Shown: piece by piece, positions 1-6,241 of the stretch
How positions within the stretch are numbered: the stretch's first letter is position 1
How the letters are laid out: each line of letters starts with the position of its first letter
Notes under the pieces: generated by a model
What the model was told of the DNA's origin: nothing
Database searches by the model: none
The model's input: only the letters and a program-made list of their open reading frames with translations
Translations under genes and position numbers: made by a program
NCBI GenBank assembly: GCA_903861055.1
Contig: CAIOSU010000408.1
Coordinates: 1 to 8,201 of the forward strand
Reading direction: 5' to 3'
Origin: an uncultured bacterium
GTDB lineage: Bacteria > Bacteroidota > Bacteroidia > Chitinophagales > CAIOSU01
DNA: 8,201 nt

Positions 1-1
1 A

Positions 2-769
2 AATGCTGATACTGTTGAACTTTTTGTGCGTGCCTTGCCTAGTGGCAATGCAGGAGCTGATGGTGAAATTTGTGCTGGTGGTTCTCTTCAATTGTTGGCC
101 ACGGGCGGTGTAAATTACGCATGGAGCACATCGGAAAATACTGCAGCTATAGTTGTTAGCCCTGCTGCTACAACTGACTATACTTTGTCTACTACCGACC
201 AATTTGGTTGTGTAGGCGAAGATACGGTTACGGTGTTGGTTAATGACCTACCAGTTATCACTTTGGGCATTACTGATACTTTCTGCGTAAGAGAATCGAA
301 TGTAACTTTGGTAGCCACCCCAGCAGGTGGTACTTTTAGTGGCCCTGGTGTTACTACAGGTACTTTTAACGCAACTTTAGTTGGGGTTGGCACTTATACC
401 ATTTCTTACGATTATACCGATGGTAATGGTTGTAGCAACAATGCAAGCACACAAATATATGTTGATGGTGCCCCCAGTTGTTACCCTAACGGAATTGGTA
501 ATGTTGCTGGTATCGAAATAGGAAGTTTTTATCCAAACCCGTTCCACGATGAAGTAACCATCGTGTTTGTTTCAACTAGCAATGACCCTGTTTCTATTCG
601 TATGTACGATTTGCTTGGACAACAGATTTATGAAGCCGAACTCAGCGTAACTTATGGTTTAAATACTTATACTATTGATACAGAGCGTAATTTGGCCGAT
701 GGCTTTTATGTAATTGAACTGCGTAAGGGCGAGCAATCGTACAATCAGAAACTACTACGCGTGCGGTAG
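2..769 (+). CDS. C-terminal part of a secreted multi-domain protein with T9SS type A sorting domain (5' end outside window)
   Basis: The reading frame is open from the first bases of the window, so this is the last 255 residues of a longer protein; a GTG at 26 is only an internal valine. Two extracellular Ig/PKD-like modules are visible. The first (about nt 60-245) has the layout of a cysteine near ICAGGS, then YAWST, then TTDYTLS and a closing FGCVGEDTV. The second (about nt 246-470) contains GGTFSGPGV and YDYTDGNGC, a pattern common in giant Bacteroidota surface proteins. The last ~80 residues (nt 521-766) form a T9SS type A sorting domain: FYPNPFHDEVTI, then IRMYDLLGQQIY, then DGFYVIELRKG and a basic LLRVR end. 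This domain directs export across the outer membrane and is normally cleaved by the T9SS. The cargo's own activity lies upstream and cannot be told; adhesin or gliding-related surface protein is a guess. A terminator follows. Confidence 0.9.
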   Translation, partial: NADTVELFVRALPSGNAGADGEICAGGSLQLLATGGVNYAWSTSENTAAIVVSPAATTDYTLSTTDQFGCVGEDTVTVLVNDLPVITLGITDTFCVRESNVTLVATPAGGTFSGPGVTTGTFNATLVGVGTYTISYDYTDGNGCSNNASTQIYVDGAPSCYPNGIGNVAGIEIGSFYPNPFHDEVTIVFVSTSNDPVSIRMYDLLGQQIYEAELSVTYGLNTYTIDTERNLADGFYVIELRKGEQSYNQKLLRVR

Positions 770-801
770 TTAGCGCGCACCAAACCTATGGCTATCTAAA
801 T

Positions 802-840
802 AAACGGCGATGTAGCAATAATTACGTCGCCGTTTTATTT
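802..840 (+). terminator. Rho-independent terminator of the T9SS cargo gene
   Basis: Bases 802-814 pair with 823-835 in a 13-bp stem with one G-U pair (AAACGGCGATGTA against TACGTCGCCGTTT) around an 8-nt loop, followed by a T-rich tail TATTT. It starts 33 nt after the stop codon. The A-rich left side means it could also work on the opposite strand, but no minus-strand gene reads towards it except the operon ending at 1105. Confidence 0.85.
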
Positions 841-892
841 GGCTAAGGCGCTTTAACAATCAAAATAACTATCGGTAAGATAAATTACGACA

Positions 893-922
893 ATTGAAAC
901 TGGGCTAGAGGGCTAATCTTTG
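893..922 (+). promoter_or_regulatory. Candidate Bacteroidota-type promoter for an orphan + strand RNA
   Basis: ATTG at 893-896 matches the -33 TTTG element in three of four bases. After 18 nt comes AATCTTTG at 915-922, matching the TAnnTTTG -7 element at all but one position. The expected start of transcription would be near 929. No protein gene follows on this strand. The -7 box runs into the perfect palindrome TTTGCATGCAAA (919-930). The match is by eye only, and such AT-rich motifs occur by chance. Confidence 0.4.
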
Positions 923-928
923 CATGCA

Positions 929-1068
929 AATTTAAATCATAGGAACGCCGCCAAAATAAGTTGCAACTTTAAATGGCAAAGTGAGTAAAAGTATATTAAG
1001 AAGATTTTTGGCCTCTGGGAAAAGGCGATGTTAAGGTGGTGGCATTTAAGTCTCCACCTTTCATTTTT
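929..1068 (+). ncRNA. Candidate small non-coding RNA, unknown family
   Basis: This gene-free segment lies between a promoter-like sequence (893-922) and a hairpin with a T-rich tail (1033-1068), giving a predicted transcript of about 140 nt. It can fold: CGCC at 946-949 pairs with GGCG at 1024-1027, and immediately inside GCCAAAA at 950-956 pairs with TTTTGGC at 1006-1012, leaving an 11-nt bulge (1013-1023). Within the enclosed loop ACTTT (966-970) pairs with AAAGT (978-982) around 7 nt. No open frame of useful length exists: an ATG at 974 is followed two codons later by a stop. I do not recognise SRP RNA, tmRNA, RNase P RNA or a riboswitch. A 6S-like RNA is conceivable, since these are long imperfect hairpins, but that is untested. 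The alternative is plain spacer with chance pairing. Confidence 0.38.
1033..1068 (+). terminator. Hairpin with T-rich tail, likely + strand terminator
   Basis: AAGGTGG at 1033-1039 pairs perfectly with CCACCTT at 1054-1060 around a 14-nt loop, followed by TCATTTTT. The T-rich tail is on the + strand only; read on the minus strand the hairpin is not followed by a T run, so it is a poor terminator for the operon ending at 1105. It would end the candidate small RNA. Confidence 0.5.
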
Positions 1069-1104
1069 GTACCTACCTTGTAATGGTAAAAGGTGTTTAT
1101 GCCA

Positions 1105-1440
1105 TTAGTAAATTATCTTTACTACTACTAAAACTGTCAATACCATTAGCAATACCCCTTGAATAAGAAATAGTACTTTTGAGGCAAAATAGGCTCCTTT
1201 AGCCGCTTTTTGCGGTGGTTGGCCAACTGCGAATGCATACAAATTGCCAAACAGCAAGCTGGCCAGCCCTGTAACCATCGCAATGCCCGTGCCATTAAAA
1301 ACGGCCCTAACCAAATACGCTGATACTGTGTTGGATGTAAAAAGTGCAGAAAAGAGCAAAGCGTTTAGGTATACTAATAGCATGCTATACCTTTCAAAAC
1401 GTAATGCTTCAGCCTCAATATTGCACTCGTTCGCTATCAT
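1105..1440 (-). CDS. Small integral membrane protein, unknown function
   Basis: This 111-residue protein is not recognised. It has a short acidic N-terminus (MIANECNIEAEALRFERY) predicted to face one side of the membrane, then three hydrophobic stretches at roughly residues 20-44, 51-73 and 84-109. A conserved-looking polar loop GQPPQKAAKG (73-82) separates the second and third. There is no signal peptide, enzymatic motif or cysteine pair. The start is five bases after the rpiB stop codon, which supports ATG at 1440 and suggests translational coupling as last gene of the rpiB/tatC operon. A later start at Met20 would remove the charged N-terminus and fits the spacing less well. No clear terminator follows: only a weak 5-bp inverted repeat is visible downstream. 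Confidence 0.75.
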   Translation of the reverse strand: MIANECNIEAEALRFERYSMLLVYLNALLFSALFTSNTVSAYLVRAVFNGTGIAMVTGLASLLFGNLYAFAVGQPPQKAAKGAYFASKVLFLIQGVLLMVLTVLVVVKIIY

Positions 1441-1445
1441 ATAGC

Positions 1446-1892
1446 TTAGCCCAGATGTGAGATTTTCTCGACCCTACGCTGGTGGCGCCCACCTTCAAAG
1501 GGGGTGTCTAAAAAGGTAAGCGTCATTTCTTGCGCCAGCTCATTGCTTACAAACCTTGCTGGTAAGCAAATAACGTTGGCATCGTTGTGTTGGCGTGTTA
1601 GGGTTGCTATTTCGTTGTTCCATGATAGTGCTGCACGCACCCCTGGATATTTGTTGGCTGTCATACACACACCTTGTCCACTACCACATATTACTATACC
1701 AAAATCAAGCTTATTTTCTTGCACTTCAGTTGCCAAAGGGTGCACAAAGTCAGGATAGTCAACCGAATCGGAAGTATAGGTGCCAAAGTTCTTTACATTA
1801 AACCCCTTTTCCTTTAGCATAGCTAGCATGGACTCTTTAAGTTCAAAGCCTGCATGGTCAGAGCCAATTCCTAAACGAAGTGAAAGTTCCAT
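1446..1892 (-). CDS. rpiB: Ribose-5-phosphate isomerase B
   Basis: RpiB interconverts ribose 5-phosphate and ribulose 5-phosphate in the cytoplasmic non-oxidative pentose phosphate pathway, supplying ribose for nucleotides. The 148 residues match the usual RpiB length of about 145-150. Family marks are visible in order: the phosphate-binding GSDHAGFELK (10-19), VDYPDF (44-49), the catalytic loop CGSGQG with Cys69, NKYPGVRAAL (80-89), His102 in QHNDANVICLPAR, and the C-terminal FEGGRHQRRVEKI (132-144). Cys69 and the His residues are those expected for an active isomerase. The related LacA/LacB galactose-6-phosphate isomerases share the fold, but the complete CGSGQG and FEGGRH motifs favour RpiB. 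It follows tatC after 101 nt of AT-rich repeat and precedes the small membrane protein by 5 nt. No strong promoter of its own was found. Confidence 0.95.
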   Translation of the reverse strand: MELSLRLGIGSDHAGFELKESMLAMLKEKGFNVKNFGTYTSDSVDYPDFVHPLATEVQENKLDFGIVICGSGQGVCMTANKYPGVRAALSWNNEIATLTRQHNDANVICLPARFVSNELAQEMTLTFLDTPFEGGRHQRRVEKISHLG

Positions 1893-1915
1893 ATTGATTT
1901 ATGATTTACAAAGTA

Positions 1916-1996
1916 CGATTTACGAATGTCATTAAAGTTGGTCAACAATTCAAGTTAACCATTTTCAAATTTGCACATTAGCACATTTCCAAATTA
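1916..1996. repeat. AT-rich intergenic word repeats in the tatC-rpiB gap
   Basis: This block holds four words that recur exactly, in inverted orientation and different order, upstream of aroC: CGATTTACGAA (1916-1926), CATTTTCAAAT (1960-1970), ACATTAGCAC (1975-1984) and ATTTCCAAATT (1985-1995). The last one runs into the tatC stop codon at 1994-1996. Local tandem copies are also visible: GATTTA-type words from 1897 and two GCACATT units at 1973-1987. No protein or stable hairpin is evident. The function is unknown; it resembles dispersed low-complexity spacer sequence. Confidence 0.6.
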
Positions 1997-2845
1997 GCTT
2001 TCTTCATCTGCCTCCATATTACGCACCACTCGTGCCGAAATAAAGATACTTAACTCGTATAGGATAAACACAGGGATAAACACCATAACCTGCGAGCCTA
2101 CATCGGCAGGGGTAATTATAGCAGATATGATAAGTAATATTACGATGGCATGCCTTCGGTAGTTTCGCATTAAATCGGGAGTAACTAGGCCAAGTTTGGT
2201 AAGGAAATAAACGGCTATGGGTAACTCGAAAATAATACCTGATAGCAACGTGAACATGGTTAGGAAGGAGATATAACTTTCGAGGCTGAAGAAGTTTTCT
2301 ACTTGGCTACTTACTTGATAAGTTGCAAAAAAGTTGACCGAAAAAGGGGTCATAATATAATAACCAAAAAGCACGCCCAGGGTAAAAAGCATAGAAATGA
2401 AGAAGATTATACCTTGGGTATACTTCACTTCCTTGCGGTGCAGCCCTGGTTTAATGAATCGCCAAATTTCCCAAAAAATGTACGGAAATGATAAAATAAA
2501 ACCTAACACCCCAGCTACCTGCATGTGCATGGTAAACTGACCTGACATATCGGTATTGATAATCTTGAAAGGTGCTTCGAACTTTAAGCACATGCTTTCG
2601 CCCAACCCAAGGTTATGCGATAGCCAGCATAAGCCTGAATAGGTAGGAAAATCGTTTCGGGTAGGGGCAAAAATAATATCGTTGAATATAAAGTCTTTAG
2701 CCGAAAAGGCAGCCACCGCGCACACCAAAAAAACTATAACCGCCCGCACCAAGTGTTTACGTAAGGCATCGAGATGGTCAATAAAGCTCATCTCCGCGCT
2801 TTCGCGGTCTTCCATTGCGTCTACATCCACTTGGTCGAGGGGCAT
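1994..2845 (-). CDS. tatC: Sec-independent protein translocase subunit TatC
   Basis: TatC is the multi-spanning inner-membrane receptor that binds twin-arginine signal peptides and, with TatA-type subunits, exports folded proteins. The 283 residues contain the N-terminal MSFIDHLDALRKHLVRA (19-35), the usual first cytoplasmic signature; FPYIFWEIWRFIKPGLHRKE (120-139), whose final Glu lies in the signal-peptide-binding cytoplasmic loop; FELPI (206-210); and RRHAIVILLIISAIITPADV (230-249), the conserved TP-D segment before the last helix. About six membrane helices can be placed near 33-50, 107-128, 143-165, 193-216, 231-247 and 251-271. The periplasmic loop after helix 1 is long (about 50-105), a moderate enlargement. 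ATG at 2845 follows the upstream gene by 14 nt with an A-rich leader; Met11 and Met19 are alternative starts. No tatA is in the window, so the partner must be encoded elsewhere. Confidence 0.95.
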   Translation of the reverse strand: MPLDQVDVDAMEDRESAEMSFIDHLDALRKHLVRAVIVFLVCAVAAFSAKDFIFNDIIFAPTRNDFPTYSGLCWLSHNLGLGESMCLKFEAPFKIINTDMSGQFTMHMQVAGVLGFILSFPYIFWEIWRFIKPGLHRKEVKYTQGIIFFISMLFTLGVLFGYYIMTPFSVNFFATYQVSSQVENFFSLESYISFLTMFTLLSGIIFELPIAVYFLTKLGLVTPDLMRNYRRHAIVILLIISAIITPADVGSQVMVFIPVFILYELSIFISARVVRNMEADEES

Positions 2846-2859
2846 TGCTTATAGGTTTG

Positions 2860-3792
2860 TTATTTGCCTTCTAAAATTTTGAATACCTCATCCAATTTAG
2901 GAGAAAGCACTATTTCCGTACGGCGATTTTTGGCACGGCCATCTTTATCTTTATTGCTAGCCACAGGCATATACTCTCCATGCCCTGCTGGTATCACAGC
3001 AGTGGGGCTTATGCCAGCGCTTATAAGTATGCGAGTGATGGAAGTTGCCCTTAAAACGCTCAAATCCCAATTGTCTTTAATTGCGCCGCTATTCATCGGT
3101 ATCGAATCTGTATGACCTTCGACCATAATGTCAATATCGGGTTGGTTTTTTAGGGCACCTGCTAGTTTGGTCAAGGCATCTTTACCTTTAGGATCAACTA
3201 CAGTGCTACCTGATTTAAACAGCAGTTGCTCGGCAACGGATACATAAATTTTACCATTCCTGATTTCAACCGTTAGGTCATCTTTATTAAAATTTAACAG
3301 TGCAGCTTCGATACTCTTTTTTAGATTATTAATGGCAGCATCTTTGGCAGCCAACATACCCTCAAGTTCTTGCAGCCGCTGTTCGCGTTTTTTTAGCTCG
3401 GCTTCCTTGTCGGTAAGTAATCGTTGTTTTTCGTCGAGTTGTTTCAGTAAAGTTTGGTTTTGCTGTATTAGTGCGGTTAGCTCTTTTTTGCTTTGCGAAC
3501 CAAGCTCTTCATACATTTTGTTCAAGTCGTTATATTTTTGGCTAAGGCTGCGCACATCGTTATAACAATCAGTGGTGTCTTGCTTTAGCGCATATACTTC
3601 GTCCCTTAGGTTCTTGTTGGTGGCCTCAAGTCCGGCATTTTCTTTCACTTGCTCGTCAAGTTTTTGAAGTAAGGCTTGGTTCTCCATTTTCATATCGTTC
3701 TTTAAAGCATCCAATTGCTTGAATTTTTTTGAAGAAACACACGAGGTGAAAAACACGAATGGCAAAATCAGTATCACAAGATTCCGTAACAT
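2860..3792 (-). CDS. OmpA-family lipoprotein with long coiled coil
   Basis: A predicted lipoprotein: short N-terminus, hydrophobic core and lipobox FTSC with Cys18. Residues 20-165 are a charged heptad-rich coiled coil (for example DKEAELKKREQRLQELEG at 128-145). Residues about 172-300 form an OmpA-like peptidoglycan-binding domain with LLFKSGSTVVDPKG (190-203), VEGHTDSIP (224-232), NWDLSVLRATSI (241-252) and GRAKNRRTEIVLSP (285-298). Asp229 of GHTD and Arg248 of LSVLR correspond to the pair that holds the diaminopimelate peptide in OmpA/Pal/MotB proteins. Likely role: an envelope tether anchored by lipid in a membrane and reaching the cell wall through the coil. It lacks a beta-barrel and a MotB transmembrane helix, so it is neither a porin nor a motor stator. 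It is first gene of the probable operon with tatC and rpiB, with promoter and A-tract just upstream. Confidence 0.88.
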   Translation of the reverse strand: MLRNLVILILPFVFFTSCVSSKKFKQLDALKNDMKMENQALLQKLDEQVKENAGLEATNKNLRDEVYALKQDTTDCYNDVRSLSQKYNDLNKMYEELGSQSKKELTALIQQNQTLLKQLDEKQRLLTDKEAELKKREQRLQELEGMLAAKDAAINNLKKSIEAALLNFNKDDLTVEIRNGKIYVSVAEQLLFKSGSTVVDPKGKDALTKLAGALKNQPDIDIMVEGHTDSIPMNSGAIKDNWDLSVLRATSITRILISAGISPTAVIPAGHGEYMPVASNKDKDGRAKNRRTEIVLSPKLDEVFKILEGK

Positions 3793-3800
3793 AGTATCAG

Positions 3801-3808
3801 TTTTTTTT
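3801..3808 (-). promoter_or_regulatory. A-tract leader deciding the start of the OmpA-type lipoprotein
   Basis: On the minus strand eight consecutive A bases lie 8 nt before the ATG at 3792. No Shine-Dalgarno sequence is present. Bacteroidota commonly use A-rich leaders for efficient translation, so this supports the chosen start, which also gives a complete signal peptide. Confidence 0.5.
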
Positions 3809-3814
3809 GATTTA

Positions 3815-3831
3815 TTGCAATTGCAAAGGTA
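3815..3831 (-). promoter_or_regulatory. Promoter -7 box with overlapping palindrome
   Basis: On the minus strand TACCTTTG (3831-3824) is a perfect match to the Bacteroidota -7 consensus TAnnTTTG, placing the transcript start near 3817 and giving a leader of about 25 nt before the lipoprotein gene. No convincing -33 TTTG was found 18-20 nt further upstream. The box overlaps the perfect 12-bp palindrome TTGCAATTGCAA (3815-3826), which could be an operator or chance. This is the best promoter candidate for the lipoprotein-tatC-rpiB operon. Confidence 0.5.
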
Positions 3832-3900
3832 AGGTTTTGATAAATAGAGTAGGAGGTAAGTAATGCTAATAATTAAATGATAAAAAGTACCATTGCCATT

Positions 3901-6240
3901 TTAGAATGGGTAACCGATAGCCAAATTGAACGTTAAATTGTCTTTTCGCCATTGCCTATCGCTGATATCGAAGTTGCGGATAACCCAATTGTTTTTTAAT
4001 GGAGAACCAGGGTCGTGAAGCGGCAAACCAACATCGAAGCGCAATACGAAGTATGAAAAATCGAAACGAAAACCAAAACCAGTACCCAAGGCAAGTTCTT
4101 TATAAAACCTGTTGATTTCGAAATTAGCTCCAGGCCTTAGCGTATCGGCTTTTAGGGTCCATATGTTGCCACCATCTAAAAAAACGGCTCCTTTTATAAA
4201 CTTATAAATATCAAACCTGAGCTCTAGGTTGGCTTCCAATTTTATATCACCCGTTTGATCGAAAAAGATGTTCAGGTTGGTTGTTTCTAAGTCAGAGCCT
4301 TCTAATATAAACGAACCCGGCCCCAGCGACCTTACCCGCCATGCCCTGATACCGGTACTACCACCTGAGAAATATTGTTTTATGTAGGGCAATGCTGCCG
4401 AGTTGCCGAAAGGCACCCCAATACCTCCAAAAAAACGCGATACCAATTGGGCCTTACGCCCTAGGTTGGTGTAGTTTCGCATATCCCCATCTACTTGAAA
4501 AAACTGGGCGTAAGGAATATTGAAAAGAGTGTATGGTTTGGGTGTGTCTTTATTGATTTTGGCCAAAGAATATATGCCGTGCATAAAGTTGCCTGCCATT
4601 TCGGCCTTACCCAAGAAAAACCATTGCGTGGCTTTGTATTTATTGAATTTACTGCTCCAGTTGAAATTATAGTTCATGCCTATAATCAACTGCTCAGAGA
4701 AGCTGGTGCGAAGTGTTTGACTTCGGTTTAATATTTCGCTGAATTCTACGCTTCTATTCAAAACTCTTACTAAGCTAATTGATATGGGATCAAATCGGTG
4801 TCTTATACGGTCTGATTGTCGCCAATCGTATCCTAACGAAACATTTGTGGTAGTGACCGTATAGTAGTTGATGCGTCGTAAAAAGCTGTTGCGCAACGTT
4901 ATTATTGTTTTGGGTCGTGTACTTTTATCCAACTTTACCAGTTGGAACGGTATCATAAACTTGTTAAAATATAAATCAACGCTGGTGCGTATGTCAACAG
5001 TATTGAAGAAATTTCTACCCCGATCAAAGTTAGTTTCAAAACCTGTTGTTACACTTATTTCTAGTAACTCAGCTCCTTTAAATATGTTTTTATTTTTGTA
5101 TGAAAAAGTACCAGATATACCTAATAGAAACGTTGTGTTGTTGTTTGCACTGGCTTCAACACCCCATTCTTGTTTTTTTGAAGGGGTAAGAGTTATAATG
5201 CAGTCGAGGTATTTTTTGCCTGTCGAATCGGTAGCAGGTGAAGGGACAAATTTGATATTGATGAAACGGAAGGTACCTAGGTCGGCCAAATGGTTTAGGG
5301 TGGCATTATAGTTCACTCTGCTATATTTTTCGCCTCGCTCAAAGTGGATGGCTCCAATTAAAATGTTAGTTCGGTACTTAAGTTCTTCGTATACAAAATG
5401 GTATTCAGCAACATTAAAAGTATCCAGTTCTACTTCGCTTTTGAATTGCTCAATGGAGTAGTCGGTGTGAACAAAAACATTGTTGATATAGTATACTTCG
5501 TGCTGGGTGCTATCACTCGGTGGGTTTATTTTGATAGCAACATTTACCAGTTTAGTGCTATTGTTGCTATCAAGGTCAAACGATACGTATTCTCGATTCA
5601 GGTAGAAATACCCTTCGTCTTGTAAATCCTTAGCTATTCTTTCTCGTTCATCTTTAAGCACTGAAACTTGAAAAGGTTGGCAAGGCACAAGCACGGTTTC
5701 TTTTCTCTTGTCTTGCAATAGTTTATCTATCGGGTTGTTAGGTGCAGGAAATTTAACATTGTTTATTCGGAACACATCGCCCAAATCAACCAAGTATACA
5801 ACCGTAGCTTTTCGGCGCTTAATGGCAGTTTGGAAATCTACTTTAGCATAAAAATACCCGTTGTTTACAAGGTAGTTTTGCATCAATATTGCCGATTTGG
5901 TAGCGTAAGTAGAATCGTAAATTACTGGAGCCTCCCCAATTTTCTCTTTCATCCAAAAGCGGAACTTATTTTGCTTGTGTCTGCCGGCTACATTGTAAAA
6001 CCAGAGTTTGGTTTGTGCCAACCCCAAGAATTTTTTATTGGGTTGTAGTTGGCTTATTTCTTTTAGCTCGGATGCAAGTGCCTTTGGGCTTGATTCCGGA
6101 ACTTCGTCGGTGTACATAATTTTGTTGCCCTTGAACAAATCATCACCTTCGCGCAAAAAGCGAGTATTGGCGCAGCCCGATAAATATACCATGCTTGCAC
6201 AAACCAAAAAGATGTAGGATATTGTCCGCAAAACGGCCAT
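3901..6240 (-). CDS. TamL-type BamA/TamA-family outer-membrane assembly lipoprotein
   Basis: A member of the Omp85 superfamily: an outer-membrane beta-barrel with periplasmic POTRA domains that helps insert or translocate envelope proteins. The 779 residues begin with a lipoprotein signal whose lipobox is LSGC (Cys23), followed by TRFLREGDDLFKGNKI, as in the lipidated TamA variants called TamL in Bacteroidota. Residues about 38-350 are POTRA-like: YLVNNGYFYAKVDF (123-136) and LQDEGYFYLNREYVSF (206-221) show the usual helix-G-Y/F-strand turn. The C-terminal barrel (about 355-779) includes FSGGSTGIRAWRVRSLGPG (624-642), the counterpart of the BamA VRGF lid-lock motif with Arg kept and Gly replaced by Ala, then GFGFRFDFSYFVLRFDVGLP (721-740) and a terminal strand ending in Phe. 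Start at 6240 is required for the signal peptide. BamA itself normally lacks a lipobox, so TamL is preferred. No tamB lies beside it. Confidence 0.88.
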   Translation of the reverse strand: MAVLRTISYIFLVCASMVYLSGCANTRFLREGDDLFKGNKIMYTDEVPESSPKALASELKEISQLQPNKKFLGLAQTKLWFYNVAGRHKQNKFRFWMKEKIGEAPVIYDSTYATKSAILMQNYLVNNGYFYAKVDFQTAIKRRKATVVYLVDLGDVFRINNVKFPAPNNPIDKLLQDKRKETVLVPCQPFQVSVLKDERERIAKDLQDEGYFYLNREYVSFDLDSNNSTKLVNVAIKINPPSDSTQHEVYYINNVFVHTDYSIEQFKSEVELDTFNVAEYHFVYEELKYRTNILIGAIHFERGEKYSRVNYNATLNHLADLGTFRFINIKFVPSPATDSTGKKYLDCIITLTPSKKQEWGVEASANNNTTFLLGISGTFSYKNKNIFKGAELLEISVTTGFETNFDRGRNFFNTVDIRTSVDLYFNKFMIPFQLVKLDKSTRPKTIITLRNSFLRRINYYTVTTTNVSLGYDWRQSDRIRHRFDPISISLVRVLNRSVEFSEILNRSQTLRTSFSEQLIIGMNYNFNWSSKFNKYKATQWFFLGKAEMAGNFMHGIYSLAKINKDTPKPYTLFNIPYAQFFQVDGDMRNYTNLGRKAQLVSRFFGGIGVPFGNSAALPYIKQYFSGGSTGIRAWRVRSLGPGSFILEGSDLETTNLNIFFDQTGDIKLEANLELRFDIYKFIKGAVFLDGGNIWTLKADTLRPGANFEINRFYKELALGTGFGFRFDFSYFVLRFDVGLPLHDPGSPLKNNWVIRNFDISDRQWRKDNLTFNLAIGYPF

Positions 6241-6241
6241 A

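Noticed and set aside
761..780. GC-rich inverted repeat GTGCG/CGCAC spanning the first gene's stop codon
   Set aside because: Only 5 bp and no T run after it; the strong hairpin at 802-840 is the better terminator.
1504..1801. Overlapping + strand open frames opposite rpiB
   Set aside because: Both are antisense to an intact rpiB with all catalytic motifs; no independent support.
1893..1930. Possible separate rpiB promoter (GTACTTTG on the minus strand)
   Set aside because: The TA is one base too close to TTTG, there is no well-spaced -33 element, and the site lies in repetitive AT-rich words.
1960..1996. CRISPR-like or tandem array reading of the GCACATT repeats
   Set aside because: Units are only 7 bp, copies are few and spacing is irregular, with no cas genes nearby.
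2860..3792. MotB-type flagellar stator reading of the OmpA-domain protein
   Set aside because: It has a lipobox and a long coiled coil instead of the MotB membrane helix with its proton-carrying Asp, and no motA neighbour.
4868..5311. 147-codon + strand open frame opposite tamL
   Set aside because: It lies wholly antisense to a clear TamL coding region, its translation has no domain or signal, and its composition follows from the other strand.
6167..6197. Promoter for the methyltransferase inside tamL (ATTG ... CATGCTTG)
   Set aside because: The -7 box matches only six of eight positions and chance matches are common; a promoter must exist nearby, but this one is not convincing enough to annotate.
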